A stretch of 64,000 bases of DNA from Mortierella alpina (lineage: Eukaryota > Mortierellomycota > Mortierellomycetes > Mortierellales > Mortierellaceae), in NCBI GenBank assembly GCA_029449245.1, contig JANATF010000011.1, forward strand, positions 1,116,001 through 1,180,000, written 5' to 3'. The translations under genes were made by a program, and so were the position numbers. Shown piece after piece: positions 1 through 10,637 of the stretch; positions within the stretch are counted from its first letter, which is position 1, and each line of letters starts with the position of its first letter. The notes under the pieces were generated by a model. It searched no databases, had not been told where the DNA came from, and saw only the letters and a list, made by a program, of their open reading frames with translations.

Positions 1-1
1 T

Positions 2-964
2 TTCGCTTTCAAATTGAAGGCGACATCTCGTCATCTCATAATTATGTGGCAGATCACAGCCTATGGAGGGGGTGTCGCCTTCTTCATGGCAGGATTGGTA
101 ACTTGTTTATGGGCATGGAACAAAGAAGCGATTTTGAGTGCTGAGGATGTACGAGGTACTCGCACCATAGAAGTACTGTGGATGTGCGGTACCGCCTCGA
201 CATTTTTTGTCAAGATGTGCATCATCGCTATCCATCCCTATCTTACCGCGAACCTGGAGCCCCATCAACTTCTGCATGATGCCCCATTACGATCGGAGAG
301 CTACGATGTCTCCGAATATCACAGCAGTAACGTGGACTCACTTCTGGAACAACGTCCTGCTTTGGCCCTCAGTCCAGAGGCTACTGTGGGCGATCGAGCA
401 ATCTATAGTTGTCATTCAGTCTCTCTCCCGATATCATCAAAAGACGTGGCCCAAGTATCCTCAAAAGGCAAGGATGTGTACGACGAGACAGGGAAGCGAC
501 GGAAAGCTAGCGTTGAGGTAAAGTGCGATCCAGCTACAAACTCCAGCTATGCTGATTCTATCACCACTGTAGGACCGTCGAGTGTTTTGCTGGATCAAGC
601 ACAGCAGGCTTCAGAATTGCAAGCAATTCTAATACGGTACCAGTCAGCGCTGCGACAGATACAGTGGTTGCAGATACTACATCACCAAGAACGACAGCCT
701 CAAAACAACCGAGAGCAGTTTGAAGACCTTCAAAAGCGGATGCTGGAGATCAAGTTGCAAGTACAGAGAGTTCAAGTGCTTACTCAAAACTACCAGCAGT
801 CGCAAACACAAGTTCAAACAGGCAATACTCTCGGTTTGATAGGCAGCATGAGAGACCATTGCCTACACAGTGATCTCTTGGCACTGCAACATCAAGTGAA
901 GTCATCGCTCCAAGAGTTCTCGATCCTGGCTACCTCCCACAATTCAAGTCTGCAAATGCCGTAA
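2..964 (+). CDS. Seven-segment membrane protein family, copy A (3' part, cut by window edge)
   Basis: This is the 3' end of a gene whose start lies left of the window; the frame is open from base 2. It encodes the last two membrane segments of the family that recurs at 2.0, 3.8, 6.6, 19.8, 22.5 and 25.3 kb. The first visible segment carries the QITAYGGG stretch that matches QITFYGGA in copy D. It is followed by an acidic AED turn and a second segment near residues 56-76. A long hydrophilic tail follows, with a Gln/Leu-rich coiled coil (LQILHHQERQ, about residues 200-265), then a CLHSDLLALQHQV block that parallels CLLNDMCILELQV in copies G and H. Copy A therefore belongs to the long-tail subtype. 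Function is unknown; an orphan receptor or sensor is only an inference from topology. Confidence 0.75.
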   Translation, partial: FAFKLKATSRHLIIMWQITAYGGGVAFFMAGLVTCLWAWNKEAILSAEDVRGTRTIEVLWMCGTASTFFVKMCIIAIHPYLTANLEPHQLLHDAPLRSESYDVSEYHSSNVDSLLEQRPALALSPEATVGDRAIYSCHSVSLPISSKDVAQVSSKGKDVYDETGKRRKASVEVKCDPATNSSYADSITTVGPSSVLLDQAQQASELQAILIRYQSALRQIQWLQILHHQERQPQNNREQFEDLQKRMLEIKLQVQRVQVLTQNYQQSQTQVQTGNTLGLIGSMRDHCLHSDLLALQHQVKSSLQEFSILATSHNSSLQMP

Positions 965-1308
965 TCATCAGCTCATTGAAAGAACGACCCTCAAAGTGGA
1001 TAAAGCGCGCAAGATCTGTCATCGTCCCCTTCATTTCACTGAGTGTCATTTTTCTGTCTTTAAACTCTCACGAATCTTTATGGCATAAGAATGTCTCTTT
1101 CTCCGCATACAACGCACTCTCTCCAGATATAGGAATTGCCTCTTCTGCCTTCCTCGATGCTGCAATCGCGAACATGACCGCTGCATCGTTATTTAACACC
1201 TTGTGAACCTGTACCGTAAAGTTTTCAAAATGCCGTACCTGTGATACTAGTGCATACACCATCCGCTTATGTTACAGACAGCTGTCATTCTCCGGTAATG
1301 CAGAATGA
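965..1308. other. Intergenic stretch, no gene seen
   Basis: Short open frames occur on both strands but none has a recognisable domain, a convincing start or a splice pattern. It would contain the 3' flank of copy A. Confidence 0.5.
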
Positions 1309-1951
1309 CATGTTAGTCATACAACAGCAAGTAAACCTCTCGATAGAGCAAGTTTGCCGCCAGATACGGCTTGTGCGAGTGATATTGTGTCGTTCAGCTT
1401 AGACACGATAGGGTTGTCCTTGACTAATATAACCTCGGCTGAAGGCTCTCACGTAAGACTAGCAGGGAAATTTGTCAACGCCCCATCTCCTTTAGTCAAA
1501 ATGTGGCTAGAAGCACATTGTCCAGGGGTATCAGTCCGCCTCGATTATACCATACCATCAATACTTAGCTTGAAAAGACGTCTGATCTGCTTTATTCTGT
1601 TTTTACCGTAAAATAGTACACGGTAGCAATACCAACCAGGGCTGCGCTGACATAGGCACAGGGCGAGGACTCCATTGGTACAGATCGATCCGGTGAGACA
1701 GTTGCTTTAAGGATGTCTTCACCTGGTGACGCAACGTTTGCAGTTCACTTCGATGGTGAACATCACTGGGGGACGATGTTGAGCCGCGGTAGTGATCATC
1801 AGGTAAATGTTATGCCTTGGATTCTTGGAGCTGGTATCACTGTTTTCAAGACACACTAACATCTAGACATCATTTTTAAGCGCGGGGAGACTCACATCTT
1901 GCTCGGTGGTGTAAACGTATGCCGATGGAAGGAGTGGTATGCCTGTGACTG
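1309..1951 (+). pseudogene. Possible eroded or intron-split gene of unknown family
   Basis: Three short blocks read like protein but lie in different frames. Block 1 (about 1309-1580) contains DIVSFSLDTIGLSLTN and VKMWLEAHCPGVSVRLDY. Block 2 (from about 1659, after a possible acceptor, to about 1803) reads GEDSIGTDRSGETVALR and then FAVHFDGEHHWGTMLSRG; it ends at a possible GT donor. Block 3 (from about 1882) reads RGETHILLGGVNV and stops with TGA near 1951. Joining them needs two introns, one of them without an obvious strong donor, and no good start codon is visible. I do not recognise the family. It may be a real three-exon gene with an unseen first exon or a decayed copy; I lean to decayed. 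Confidence 0.3.
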
Positions 1952-2031
1952 ATCTCAGTTCGATGACCGTTACAGTGGACCAGTCCTTCGCGAAATCGCC
2001 CTGCATTCTAAATCCTCTTTGTGTTTCGGCT

Positions 2032-2949
2032 CTACTTGTTGACTATATCCTGGATAATCGTAGCAAGTTCAAAAAGTGCCTTCTCCAATGCCTGAGTTGC
2101 TTCTGGAAACGAAGAGCAGTTGGGGTGCAAATGTAGAGTTAGCAGCTCCAAACTTTGCACATTGTCTTTCGAAGCAAAGGACGCCGGAATTGGGGCTTTT
2201 GCTGATACGTGAGCCGAATTGCGGTGGGTGTGGATAGCAATGAGCGACAGCTTGACAAAGTAAGCAAGCGCCGCAGGGCATGACCACATGAACACTAGGA
2301 GGTACCACCGGAGATCCTGAGACTCCAAGAGGCTGTATCTGTTCCATGTCTGAATGCCATTGGGTAGTCCCGACAGGAAAAAGATCTGGCTCGTTGCGAA
2401 GGCTGTCACTTGCAGCATGGTAAACAAGTACCTGGCAGGTGACCTAGACTTGAAGTTGCTAGGTCCGAAGGCTGCCAAAGGCAGGTCGCGTCTTGCTTCT
2501 GTTGTGATGATGTGGGCGCGTAGGATGAGCGTGAACTTTACGCCATAATAGATTATGATGCATCCCAAAAACCACAATATAAGCGCCCAATTTATGTTCT
2601 GAATGACCGTCAGGATTTCTGCGGCATTGTAATGCCCTCGATCCATCAATGCTCCTGCGGCGATCCCCAAGGGTGCGCAAAAAAAGACAGGGAACAAGGC
2701 TCCGGACACAAGAAAGACGTTTTTTTGATGCGGGGTCGGGTAGAAGACTCGAATCTCGGATTGGAGGTGCCCATGAGTGGTTGACGTCCTGTAAACTGCA
2801 AACTTGCCCTCAAACTCTGGCATTTGAGTGCCGGGATGAAAAGTTACACTTTTTTGATCTGTTACATACATGGGCGTGAGAGGTGTTCTCGAAAACTCTT
2901 TCGTGGCACCCATCCCACACCCTGCACTATTCCCATGTAAACTTTTCAC
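2032..2949 (-). pseudogene. Seven-segment membrane protein family, copy B (5'-truncated)
   Basis: The open frame of 305 codons carries the exon-3 part of the family: an EFEGKFAVY block, the DRGHYNAAEIL turn, YYGVKFTLILRAHI, SPARYLFTMLQVTAFA and the closing ELLTLHLHPN tail. It is closest to copy C next door, with near-identical stretches, so the two are tandem duplicates. What is missing is diagnostic. No exon 1 (C-W-RS-C signature) or exon 2 (DQLYW end) lies within the kilobase upstream, and the residues before EFEG do not match the family. The frame starts in unrelated sequence. This looks like a duplication that captured only exon 3. It could be expressed as a shorter protein with four membrane segments, but a pseudogene is more likely. 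Confidence 0.65.
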
Positions 2950-3833
2950 AGAAATTTGTTACAAGGGTCATGTTTGTACGGACTAGGTGACTCGCACTAT
3001 AGGACAATTGTATCTTAGCGTTTGAATCGGATCACAGGGTACTGCTGACAATGGTTAATTCCTGATGCGCGTCATCTATCCACAGCACCATGAACGAACG
3101 TCACCAATATTTTTTTTCACAGTTGCGATTACAGGTATTAATACCTGAAAGGAAGGCTAGGATTTGAGACTCAACTGGATGCAGGGAATTTATGAGTGCC
3201 AAGATGATGGAGAATTGAGGAAAAGAAAGAGCAGCGGTGGGTGATTGTATGAATAACAGATCTATTACTATTGCTCTAACGAGTATTGTGCGCCTTCGGC
3301 CCATAATCGGCTGCATAATACTCTAACTCATAAGGGAGCAGTTGTTAAAGCCTTAGCATAACCTTCTTGGAGCACCAGTCCCGTTTATTTCACTGTTTGA
3401 ATATTGTCTTGCCCGAATGAACAGGCAATGATGGCTTGATGAGAAAGATCGGATCGGTTGGACTCAACATGGCGGCCCTGGAGCCGCATGATTCGCATTT
3501 TTCGCGGAAGGTCATTGTCACTGTTTCGTTGTGGTGATGGGCTTCTTGGAAACACCCTATCTGAGATTGCTGGTGCTGTTCAGCCAATGTTCCCGGCTGC
3601 TTTACGATCTCTTCCGCATCTTCTCCCTGTTTTCGAGGACTCGTAGCTGTTATATATTCTGAGGTGATAACTGTTGCTTTTGCTGATGTGTTTGTAACCG
3701 CTTGAGCCCTATGCGCGAGGAACTGAAGTCCAATGGGATAAATCTGTATCGCATGCTCCATGAGCGTAGTGGAAGGGAAGCTGGCCGGCGGAACGGACCA
3801 ATTGTTTGTACCCTCGCCTTTGCCCCCTGCATT
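2950..3833. other. Intergenic stretch between copies B and C, no gene seen
   Basis: The minus strand has an open frame at 3390-3761 in line with the end of copy C. It has no similarity to the tails of the other family members and no splice site linking it convincingly, so it is left unannotated. Confidence 0.5.
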
Positions 3834-5245
3834 CTATTTCCAATTGCACGTCGACTCCTCTTGCCACTTGTCTTCTGAATGGTGCATCGTCACGAGTTCA
3901 TATAGTCCCCTCTCCAGTGCCTGTGTTGACTCTGAAAACGACGAAAAGTTGGGGTGCAAGTGTAATGTTAACAACTCCATACTTTGCCCACCGTAGTTGG
4001 GAGCTAAGGTGGTGGACTGTTGTGAAGCGATGGCAGGTCCCGGTCCCGGATCCTTATTGCGGCTGCAGTGAACAGTAATGAGGGCGAACTTGACGATATA
4101 GGCAACCGTCATCGGAGCCGACCACATGAACACTAGGACACGATACCACCGTACATCCTCAGACTTCAAAAGTTCCCTCTTAAACCATGTCTCAAGGCCA
4201 TTCAGTAATCCTGCAAGCAGAAGTATGGAGCTCGCTGCGAAGGCTGTCAGCTGCAGTACGATGAACAAGTATCTGGCAGGCGATCTCGACTTGAGGTTAC
4301 CGAGTCCGAAGGCAGCGAATGGTAGACCGCGGCGTGCCTCTGTTGTGATGATGTGGGCGCGTAGGATGAGCGTGAACTTCAAGCCATAATAGAATATGAT
4401 ACATCCCATTAACCAAAATATGATCTCCCAATCCACATTTTGAATGATTGTCAGTATTTCCGCGGCACGGTGGTGCCCTCGATCCACCAATACTCCTGCA
4501 GTAATTCCAAATGATGCACAACATAGACCAGGGTATACGAGGGCAATCACGAGGAAGACGTTTCTTTGGAAGGGAGTTGGGTAGAAGATTCGAATCTCCG
4601 AATGAAGTTGTCCATGGGTAGCCGGGGTCCTATAGATTGCGAACCAGCCCTCGAACTCTGTCACCGGAATGACATAGGATGTTCCGACCAAGTAGAATGC
4701 GGGAGTGATAACATATGCCAGCCACCTGTAAGATGCATTGTTAATACTTAGACATGGTTTTATCCTGTTAGTTTGCAACTTCGCCCACATACCAATAGAG
4801 CTGATCTACCACGATTCGAAACCACAGCGGGGTCAAACTGTTGTCCAATAACAGAATGAAGTGAGATAAAGGCTTCAGAAAACAGGCTATCGTCTCGAAG
4901 AGGAGGAAGCAATCAGCCTATTCGGAGGCGAAACAGCAAAACTAAGTCTAATGTATTTACCACAGAGGTAACAAATCTAAAGCGCACACTCACCGGCTTT
5001 GGTCGGAGACCGCTTCCTTCCATGCTGAATAGGTCTGTCACAATGGCGCGTTTAAAGCCTCCGTTACGATATCTCAATACCCAAACGCCGAAGACTCCCA
5101 CGAGGAAATGAAGAACTGCACCGACAACAAGAGTCCACTTGACAAATTCAAATTCTCTACATTTAGATGTGGAGCGCGCCCAGTCGCAAAGAAGAGTGAT
5201 TTCCTGCGGAGGGCTCGCGACACTCACGTTCGAGACAGGAGACAT
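3834..5245 (-). CDS. Seven-segment membrane protein family, copy C (intact, short tail)
   Basis: Three exons: 5245-4994, 4917-4793 and 4725-3834. Both introns are GT-AG and the joined frame is exact: 1,269 nt, 422 residues. Exon 1 starts at ATG 5245 and carries the signature LLCDWARSTSKCREFEF, then membrane segment 1 (about residues 36-57) and the basic loop YRNGGFKR. Exon 2 (125 nt) is one hydrophobic segment ending in DQLYW. Exon 3 holds the IPVTEFEGWFAIYR motif and four further segments separated by DRGHHRAAEIL, the basic loop KFTLILRAHIITTEARR, SPARYLF and the SEDVRWY turn. Basic residues fall in the loops expected inside the cell for an N-out, C-in seven-helix protein. The tail is short, with no coiled coil. 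No known family is recognised by name. Confidence 0.8.
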
Positions 5246-6608
5246 GGTGTCGCGTCGATTGAAGCTGCTTTTGCTAACGACGTTTTTCTTGAGGAGATTG
5301 AAGTAGACGTGTCTTTTAAATATCCTCCTGTGGAACAACAAGTATAGAATGCGTCCTAATAGTTTCGTCCTTGCCTCCAGGACGCCTAAAGAACAGTTGC
5401 AGTAGAAGTGATGGCACTTATCACTTACCTGCAAATAAGGACAAGGCTTGAGGATTATCGTAATCAATAGCGGAAGGGAGGTGTAATCCGAAGAATATTA
5501 AAAGTCTGACTGACAGGGCACTATAGTTGATTTTTCAGATCACGCAATAGAGGCGGGCCTTGAGAAGAGGTTCAATTGCGACTTTTTGATCCTCCTTTTT
5601 ATTCCTCTCGGCTTGGGTCTGAGTCCTTCTTTTCGTTTTAAAATTTCTTTCACCGGAAAACTCCCTGGGTGGACGGGAACGTACGATTGAGCTTCCATAT
5701 AAAGATCGGGCAGGAGGTTTAATAAGCTGTTTGTGAAAACTTGGACGTGAAGCGAGCTCTGATTCACCTAACGTGATTCCAGTAAACGAGCTCGACGCAC
5801 CTGTGCCAACGGTTCGGCACGCACTTGAACATCCCCTTTGCGGTACGACGCTTATGACAGCACGCCTTGGACCCACTAAAACAGACGCTTTCTTCAATGA
5901 TGCATAAGGTTAGCTGGAATGTTTTTTTTTGTTCTGCTTAGCTCAAGCTGATAGTGTGCGCTGTGTTTTCGTGATCTGGGCCTTAGTATATGGGGTTGAT
6001 ACTGTACCAGCATCAGGACAGGGCTCTATATCGACGCTAATGAACATTGCAGAGCCAGCGGAGCCCACTATGGATGAGGAACTAGTGCTCAAGTTGATGA
6101 CCCTCGTGCAGCCGCACGTGTGCCGACCATGTATAGAAATGACCTTAACCATCTCTTAGCACTTAGGTCATTCGGCTCAGCCGATTCCAAAATGTACTCA
6201 AATCTCTTCAACAGCTCACGCCTGTTCCTAAACCACAAGTTTTGCCAGATATATGAGAAACATATGTATTTGTGAAGCCCTCACTCGAAGTGACAAAACC
6301 TCTCCAAGCCCTCAATAGCTTTCCGCACTGAGGTTACGAACTCCCTCTCCCTGAGAGACACGCTTGCAAGGCCCAATCCAGAAAGGAGTGTAGTTGAATC
6401 GTGTACCGTATGCATGAATATATCATTGAACGTACGTACCAAAAGATCTCTACGCGCCATTCCTGAAGGTCATTCCTTCATTTGGTCGCCAGCTGTAGTT
6501 TTACAGATCCCACAGCACCAGTCATAAAGCCATAAAGCCATTTGAGTGTGGCTTCCTTTCTCTCCCATCAATTTCGCTAAGTTCAGCTTGTTTGTTCACA
6601 GAAGCGCC
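5246..6608. other. Intergenic region between divergent copies C and D
   Basis: It separates two divergently transcribed family members and should hold both promoters. Open frames at 5535-5897 (minus) and 5929-6159 (plus) are low-complexity or featureless and are not annotated. No RNA gene or repeat was seen. Confidence 0.5.
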
Positions 6609-8041
6609 ATGTGTTATTCATATCACACCAAAATGCGACCACACAACAACACATCCATTATGACTGTCATCACAGCAACAAGCGCTTCAGCACTCTTGGC
6701 GTCAGCAAGTGATCCACCAACTCCAGTTCCTTCAACTCCGCATATCTTGCCAAATGACTACCGCTACCTCGAAAATGAAAACTTATTATGCGACTGGACA
6801 CGCTCGACAGCGCACTGCAGAGATGCATCCTTCACCAAGTCTATACTCTTGGTATCGTTAATACTACACCTGCTAGTTGCACTCTTTGGTATCTGGCTGA
6901 TGATCTATCGCAACGAAGGTTTCAACAAGAAAATCTTGACGGGATTGTTTTCCATGTTCGGATATAAAATACGGCCTAAGCCTGTAGGTGTGCTCTTGAA
7001 GTTTCAAGAAGATGCTGGTAGTGTCGTATGTTACATTCGGACACTGACGTTGGCTTTAACTCGCCTTTCTTGAGCAGATGAGCTGCATGATCCTTTTCCT
7101 GATACTTGCATTCCTTTCCAAGATTCCCGCCAACCTGATCATCATATTTGACTGGCAGCCGAATCGCTTGTTCATTCGAGTCGCTGTAGAGCAGGTTTTC
7201 TGGTAAGCTTGCGATGCTTTTAAACGCCACGTATAAGCGTTGTGTCTTCCATTTCCAAAGACTCATCTTTCATTTTTTTAGGCTTTTTGCAGGATGGGGC
7301 TTCGAATCGTTCCTCGTCGGAATCATTTGTCATATGCCTGTAACAAAACACAAAGGCAATTGGGCAGTGTATGAGCCTGAAAGCATCCATGGATGTGAAC
7401 CTCAGCGTCCCATACACGTCCTTATGCTTTCACCTAAACTAAGGATCGTATTCTTGGCCGTTGTTTTGCTCTACCCAGCCATCTTATGCACAGGCCTTGC
7501 CATTGCGGCTGGAGTGTTGTACGACAGTGGCCAGTATCATCTTTCGATGATCATGACGACCATGAGCCATATTGCTTGGGGATTGGCCATTTACTCGCTG
7601 GTGCTCAAATGCTTGTACTACGGACTGAAGTGCACTGTCCTCTTGCGAGCCAACATCATCGTTTCAGAAGCGGCTGTCCAAGCACCGCGTTTGGCATTTG
7701 GGGTCGGTGACCCGAAATCGCCAGCACGATATCTTTTGGTGATGCTGCAAATCACGTTCTATGGAGGCGCCGTCGTCTTCCTTTTAGCGGGATCGGCGCC
7801 TATGGCCTTTGCCATCTTCCGAAACGCCTTTTTGGGTGCTAATACGGGATTTTGGGCACATGCGCTCGCAATACTATGGACGTGTTCACTTGAGTTCATT
7901 GGCTTTGTTGCCATGGCCTTGTTCGCAGTCCAAGCCGTCCGCAATAGGAGAGAACGACACAATATTCTAAATAGGCTACGCAATAGACTGGACGACTCAA
8001 ATAGCGAAGCAGCTTACCTTCGTGCAATGAAGTCGGTTTAA
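6609..8041 (+). CDS. Seven-segment membrane protein family, copy D (intact, short tail)
   Basis: Three exons: 6609-6983, 7078-7202 and 7282-8041, joined frame 1,260 nt, 419 residues. An in-frame ATG at 6660 would give 402 residues and is closer to the length of copy C. Exon 1 carries LLCDWTRSTAHCRDASF and the first membrane segment. Exon 2 is 125 nt as in copy C, a single hydrophobic segment ending VEQVFW. Exon 3 starts with the shared G that completes the Trp codon, then reads MPVTKHKGNWAVYE and four membrane segments with YYGLKCTVLLRANI and SPARYLLVMLQITFYGG. The protein ends soon after the last segment with a basic stretch (RNRRERHN), again suiting a cytosolic C-terminus. Role unknown. Confidence 0.8.
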
Positions 8042-8229
8042 AGACTGTAGATTTTGCATGATTGTAGCTCGGTGTCTAAGAGTGCGCTCGCGCATTTTCT
8101 TCACTTTAGGGCTCTGTCTCTCTTTCGGGCTCTGGTCCGAGGACAAACGAGAAGTTCAGGCACATCGGTTGTATATACAAGCAATCTCTGTGCTACAGAA
8201 CTGATTGCTGCAGTGCTACGGAGGGGCAA

Positions 8230-10244
8230 ATGACACAGACTGCACCTCCATCGTTCATTCCACCATCTCATCTGATTGTTTCCTCATCTGCTTTTCCTCC
8301 CCAGCCTCCGTCACTAATGTCGAAGCCATTGCACGTACTGATTGTCGGAGCCGGTATCGGTGGACTTCTCACCGCAATTCTCCTTGAAAGGGCTGGCATT
8401 TCATATCATGTATTTGATCGCTCCAAAGAAGTGAGGACTCTCGGTAGGAACAAGTCCTCTTCTCACACTCAAATACCCAGTAGCTGTGCAATATATGAGG
8501 TCAACTAACGCGCGACCCGCAGGCGCTGGTATGACTGTCAATGCGAACATTTTACCTATCTTTGAGCAACTAGGTATGCTTGAGGAGATTCTCGACCTGT
8601 CAATGACATTTCACAGTCTTGATATCTGCAGCGAGAACATGGAGAGGATAATGTCATTGGACATGAGAGAGTCCAAACCAACGTAAGTCAGACTGTTTGT
8701 AAAACTGCTTGCTCATCCGAAAAACCTCTAAACTTATTGCACCATGCTTTTTTTTCGCCATCAGAACCGGATATGACTCCATCGTATTTACTAGAGCAGA
8801 GCTCCACGACTTGCTCTCCTCTAAAGTGCCGTCATCTAAGATTACCATGGGTAAAAAGATCATGTCTCTAGAGCAGAACCATCTCGGAGTTATGATCAGA
8901 GCTTCGGACGGCGAGACATATCATGGCGACATACTTGTGGGAGCTGATGGTGCGTACAGCGGCGTGCGCCAGGCTATGTACAAGAAGATTGAGAAGAAAG
9001 GCGAGTTGCCTGACAACGACAAGGAGGAACTACATGTTGGGTTCATATGCATGGTGGGAACCACTGGATCTCTGGATCCTGAGAAGTATCCTGATTTGAA
9101 AAGCGATATTGCAAAGTTCACTCAAGTGGTCGGAAAGAACAAGCCGTATTCGGTAATTTGAGTGAGAAAAAGTTGCCGTCCTAGTCATCCAACAGTGGTG
9201 TCATTGGGGAGAACTTAACGTTGGCTTTACAATATTGCGATGCCCGACCTTTGCTCGCTTTATAGTGGACAGTCATTTCGATGCCCAACCACAGAGTCAG
9301 TTGGAGTGTCAAGCTTCAATTGGATTCTGCGGCTCATGCCAGGAGCATGATGTTCAGGAACTCAGAGTGGGGACCAGAATCCAACGAGGACATGATCAAG
9401 GATATCTATAACTTCCCCATTCCTTTTGGCGGTGTTTTGGGCGATCTCATCGATGCCACGCCAAGGAACCTCATTTCAAAGGTGTATCTGGAAGAGGGTC
9501 TGTTTGATACCTGGCACCATGGCAGGACTTGCTTGATTGGAGATGGTGAGTGTGTGTCGGCTAACATAAAAACTTGCTGTGTCATGCAAAACATATCTCT
9601 AACTCGACACGTCTTTGACTGTGTTTCTGTTAGCATGCCATAAGGTAAATAACGTTCTTTTTAGATGGCGGCCATTGAAGATTTTGTCTGCGACGTTTTC
9701 TCAAAGTTCTTTATATCATATCAACATTCGTAGATGCTCCCAAGCGCCGGTCAAGGTGCAGTGAGCGCTATGCAGGACGCTATTATTCTTGTGAATTGTA
9801 TTTACGACATTGAGGAGAACACTCCTAAGGCTATCAATGCTGCGTTCCAAGAATACCAAAGCCTTCGTCAGCCACGCGCAAAGCAGCAGTTTGAGATGAG
9901 TAAGATGATGGGAAAGCTCTTGATTGGGCAGGTGAGTGGCATTCATTTCATTCATTTCTTTCCTGTGCCCATGTGTCCCACGTTCGCACCTATTGATATT
10001 CCCACTCCCTTACCCACTCACTCACTCACTCACACTCTAGTCCCTCATGGAGCGATTTGCACGCCACGTTTTTGCAAACTATATCCCAAAGTCCGTGTTA
10101 CTTCGGAGTTTTGCGAAATCCGTCGCTTACCGACCCCTGGCCGCATTTCTGCCCCCCGTCGAAAATCGGGGCTCGGCCTTCGTGGAGCCACAGCAGCCCT
10201 CGAAGCGATACTTGAAGGAAAAGGGTCTGACGATTGCAGCTTAG
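8230..10244 (+). CDS. FAD-dependent aromatic-ring-type monooxygenase (7 exons, 11-nt microexon)
   Basis: Exons 8230-8443, 8523-8682, 8765-9152, 9266-9545, 9634-9644, 9734-9931 and 10041-10244 join to 1,455 nt, 484 residues. The start could also be ATG 8317, which puts the FAD motif at the usual N-terminal position. The protein has the Rossmann dinucleotide motif GAGIGGLLTAILLERAG, the central GDILVGADGAYSGVR (DG motif) and GDACHKMLPSAGQG (GD motif binding FAD ribityl). These three define class A flavoprotein hydroxylases that use NAD(P)H and O2 to oxidise small, often aromatic, substrates. The GD motif is assembled across three exons, the middle one being only 11 nt. No substrate can be assigned, and neighbours do not form an obvious biosynthetic cluster. 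The intron before the last exon contains an (ACTC)n tract. Confidence 0.85.
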
Positions 10245-10352
10245 GGAGTCATTGCAAATGCAGAACAAGTAAAAAAGTATTCCAAAGTGTGCTTTGAGTG
10301 TTCTGTTGTAAAAGTCGCAGAGAGAGGCGTTTGCAATTGATGCAAAGCCATC

Positions 10353-10442
10353 CTATGTTGCAGTTGTCACACTCTGCTTTAAGATCTTCATGATCTTCTT
10401 CTGGTCCGTTTCCTTGAGACCCAGTCGACCTCGCACACTCAT
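10353..10442 (-). pseudogene. Relic of an F-box-like gene C-terminus
   Basis: On the minus strand this reads SVRGRLGLKETDQKKIMKIL and then KQSV and a stop. It closely parallels the last 30 residues of the F-box-like gene ending at 12104 (SVRGRLGIKKADHKEIVKIL). Nothing upstream on the minus strand continues the match, since the next kilobase is occupied by a plus-strand F-box gene. I read it as the 3' scrap of a duplicated paralogue. Confidence 0.65.
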
Positions 10443-10637
10443 CTTTGTCGGTGGCATTGCTGTGAATTTGCCGTTATACGATGTGACTCAGCATGAGGTT
10501 TAACCTCGCCCTGAAAATGCGTAATTTCCGTGCCGCAGCCAAACAACCTGCATATATGTAGACTGCCCTGTTTTTTTTTTCTTCTCTCTCCACTTCCATT
10601 CTTCATCCAACGCACAGACCGCCGATAGTTAATTCCC

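Noticed and set aside
3390-3761. 123-codon minus-strand frame downstream of copy C
   Set aside because: It could have been a tail exon of copy C, but no splice site links it and it does not resemble the tails of copies A, F, G or H.
5535-6159. Open frames on both strands between copies C and D
   Set aside because: No domain, no splice context, low-complexity Lys/Arg-rich ends; probably promoter DNA.
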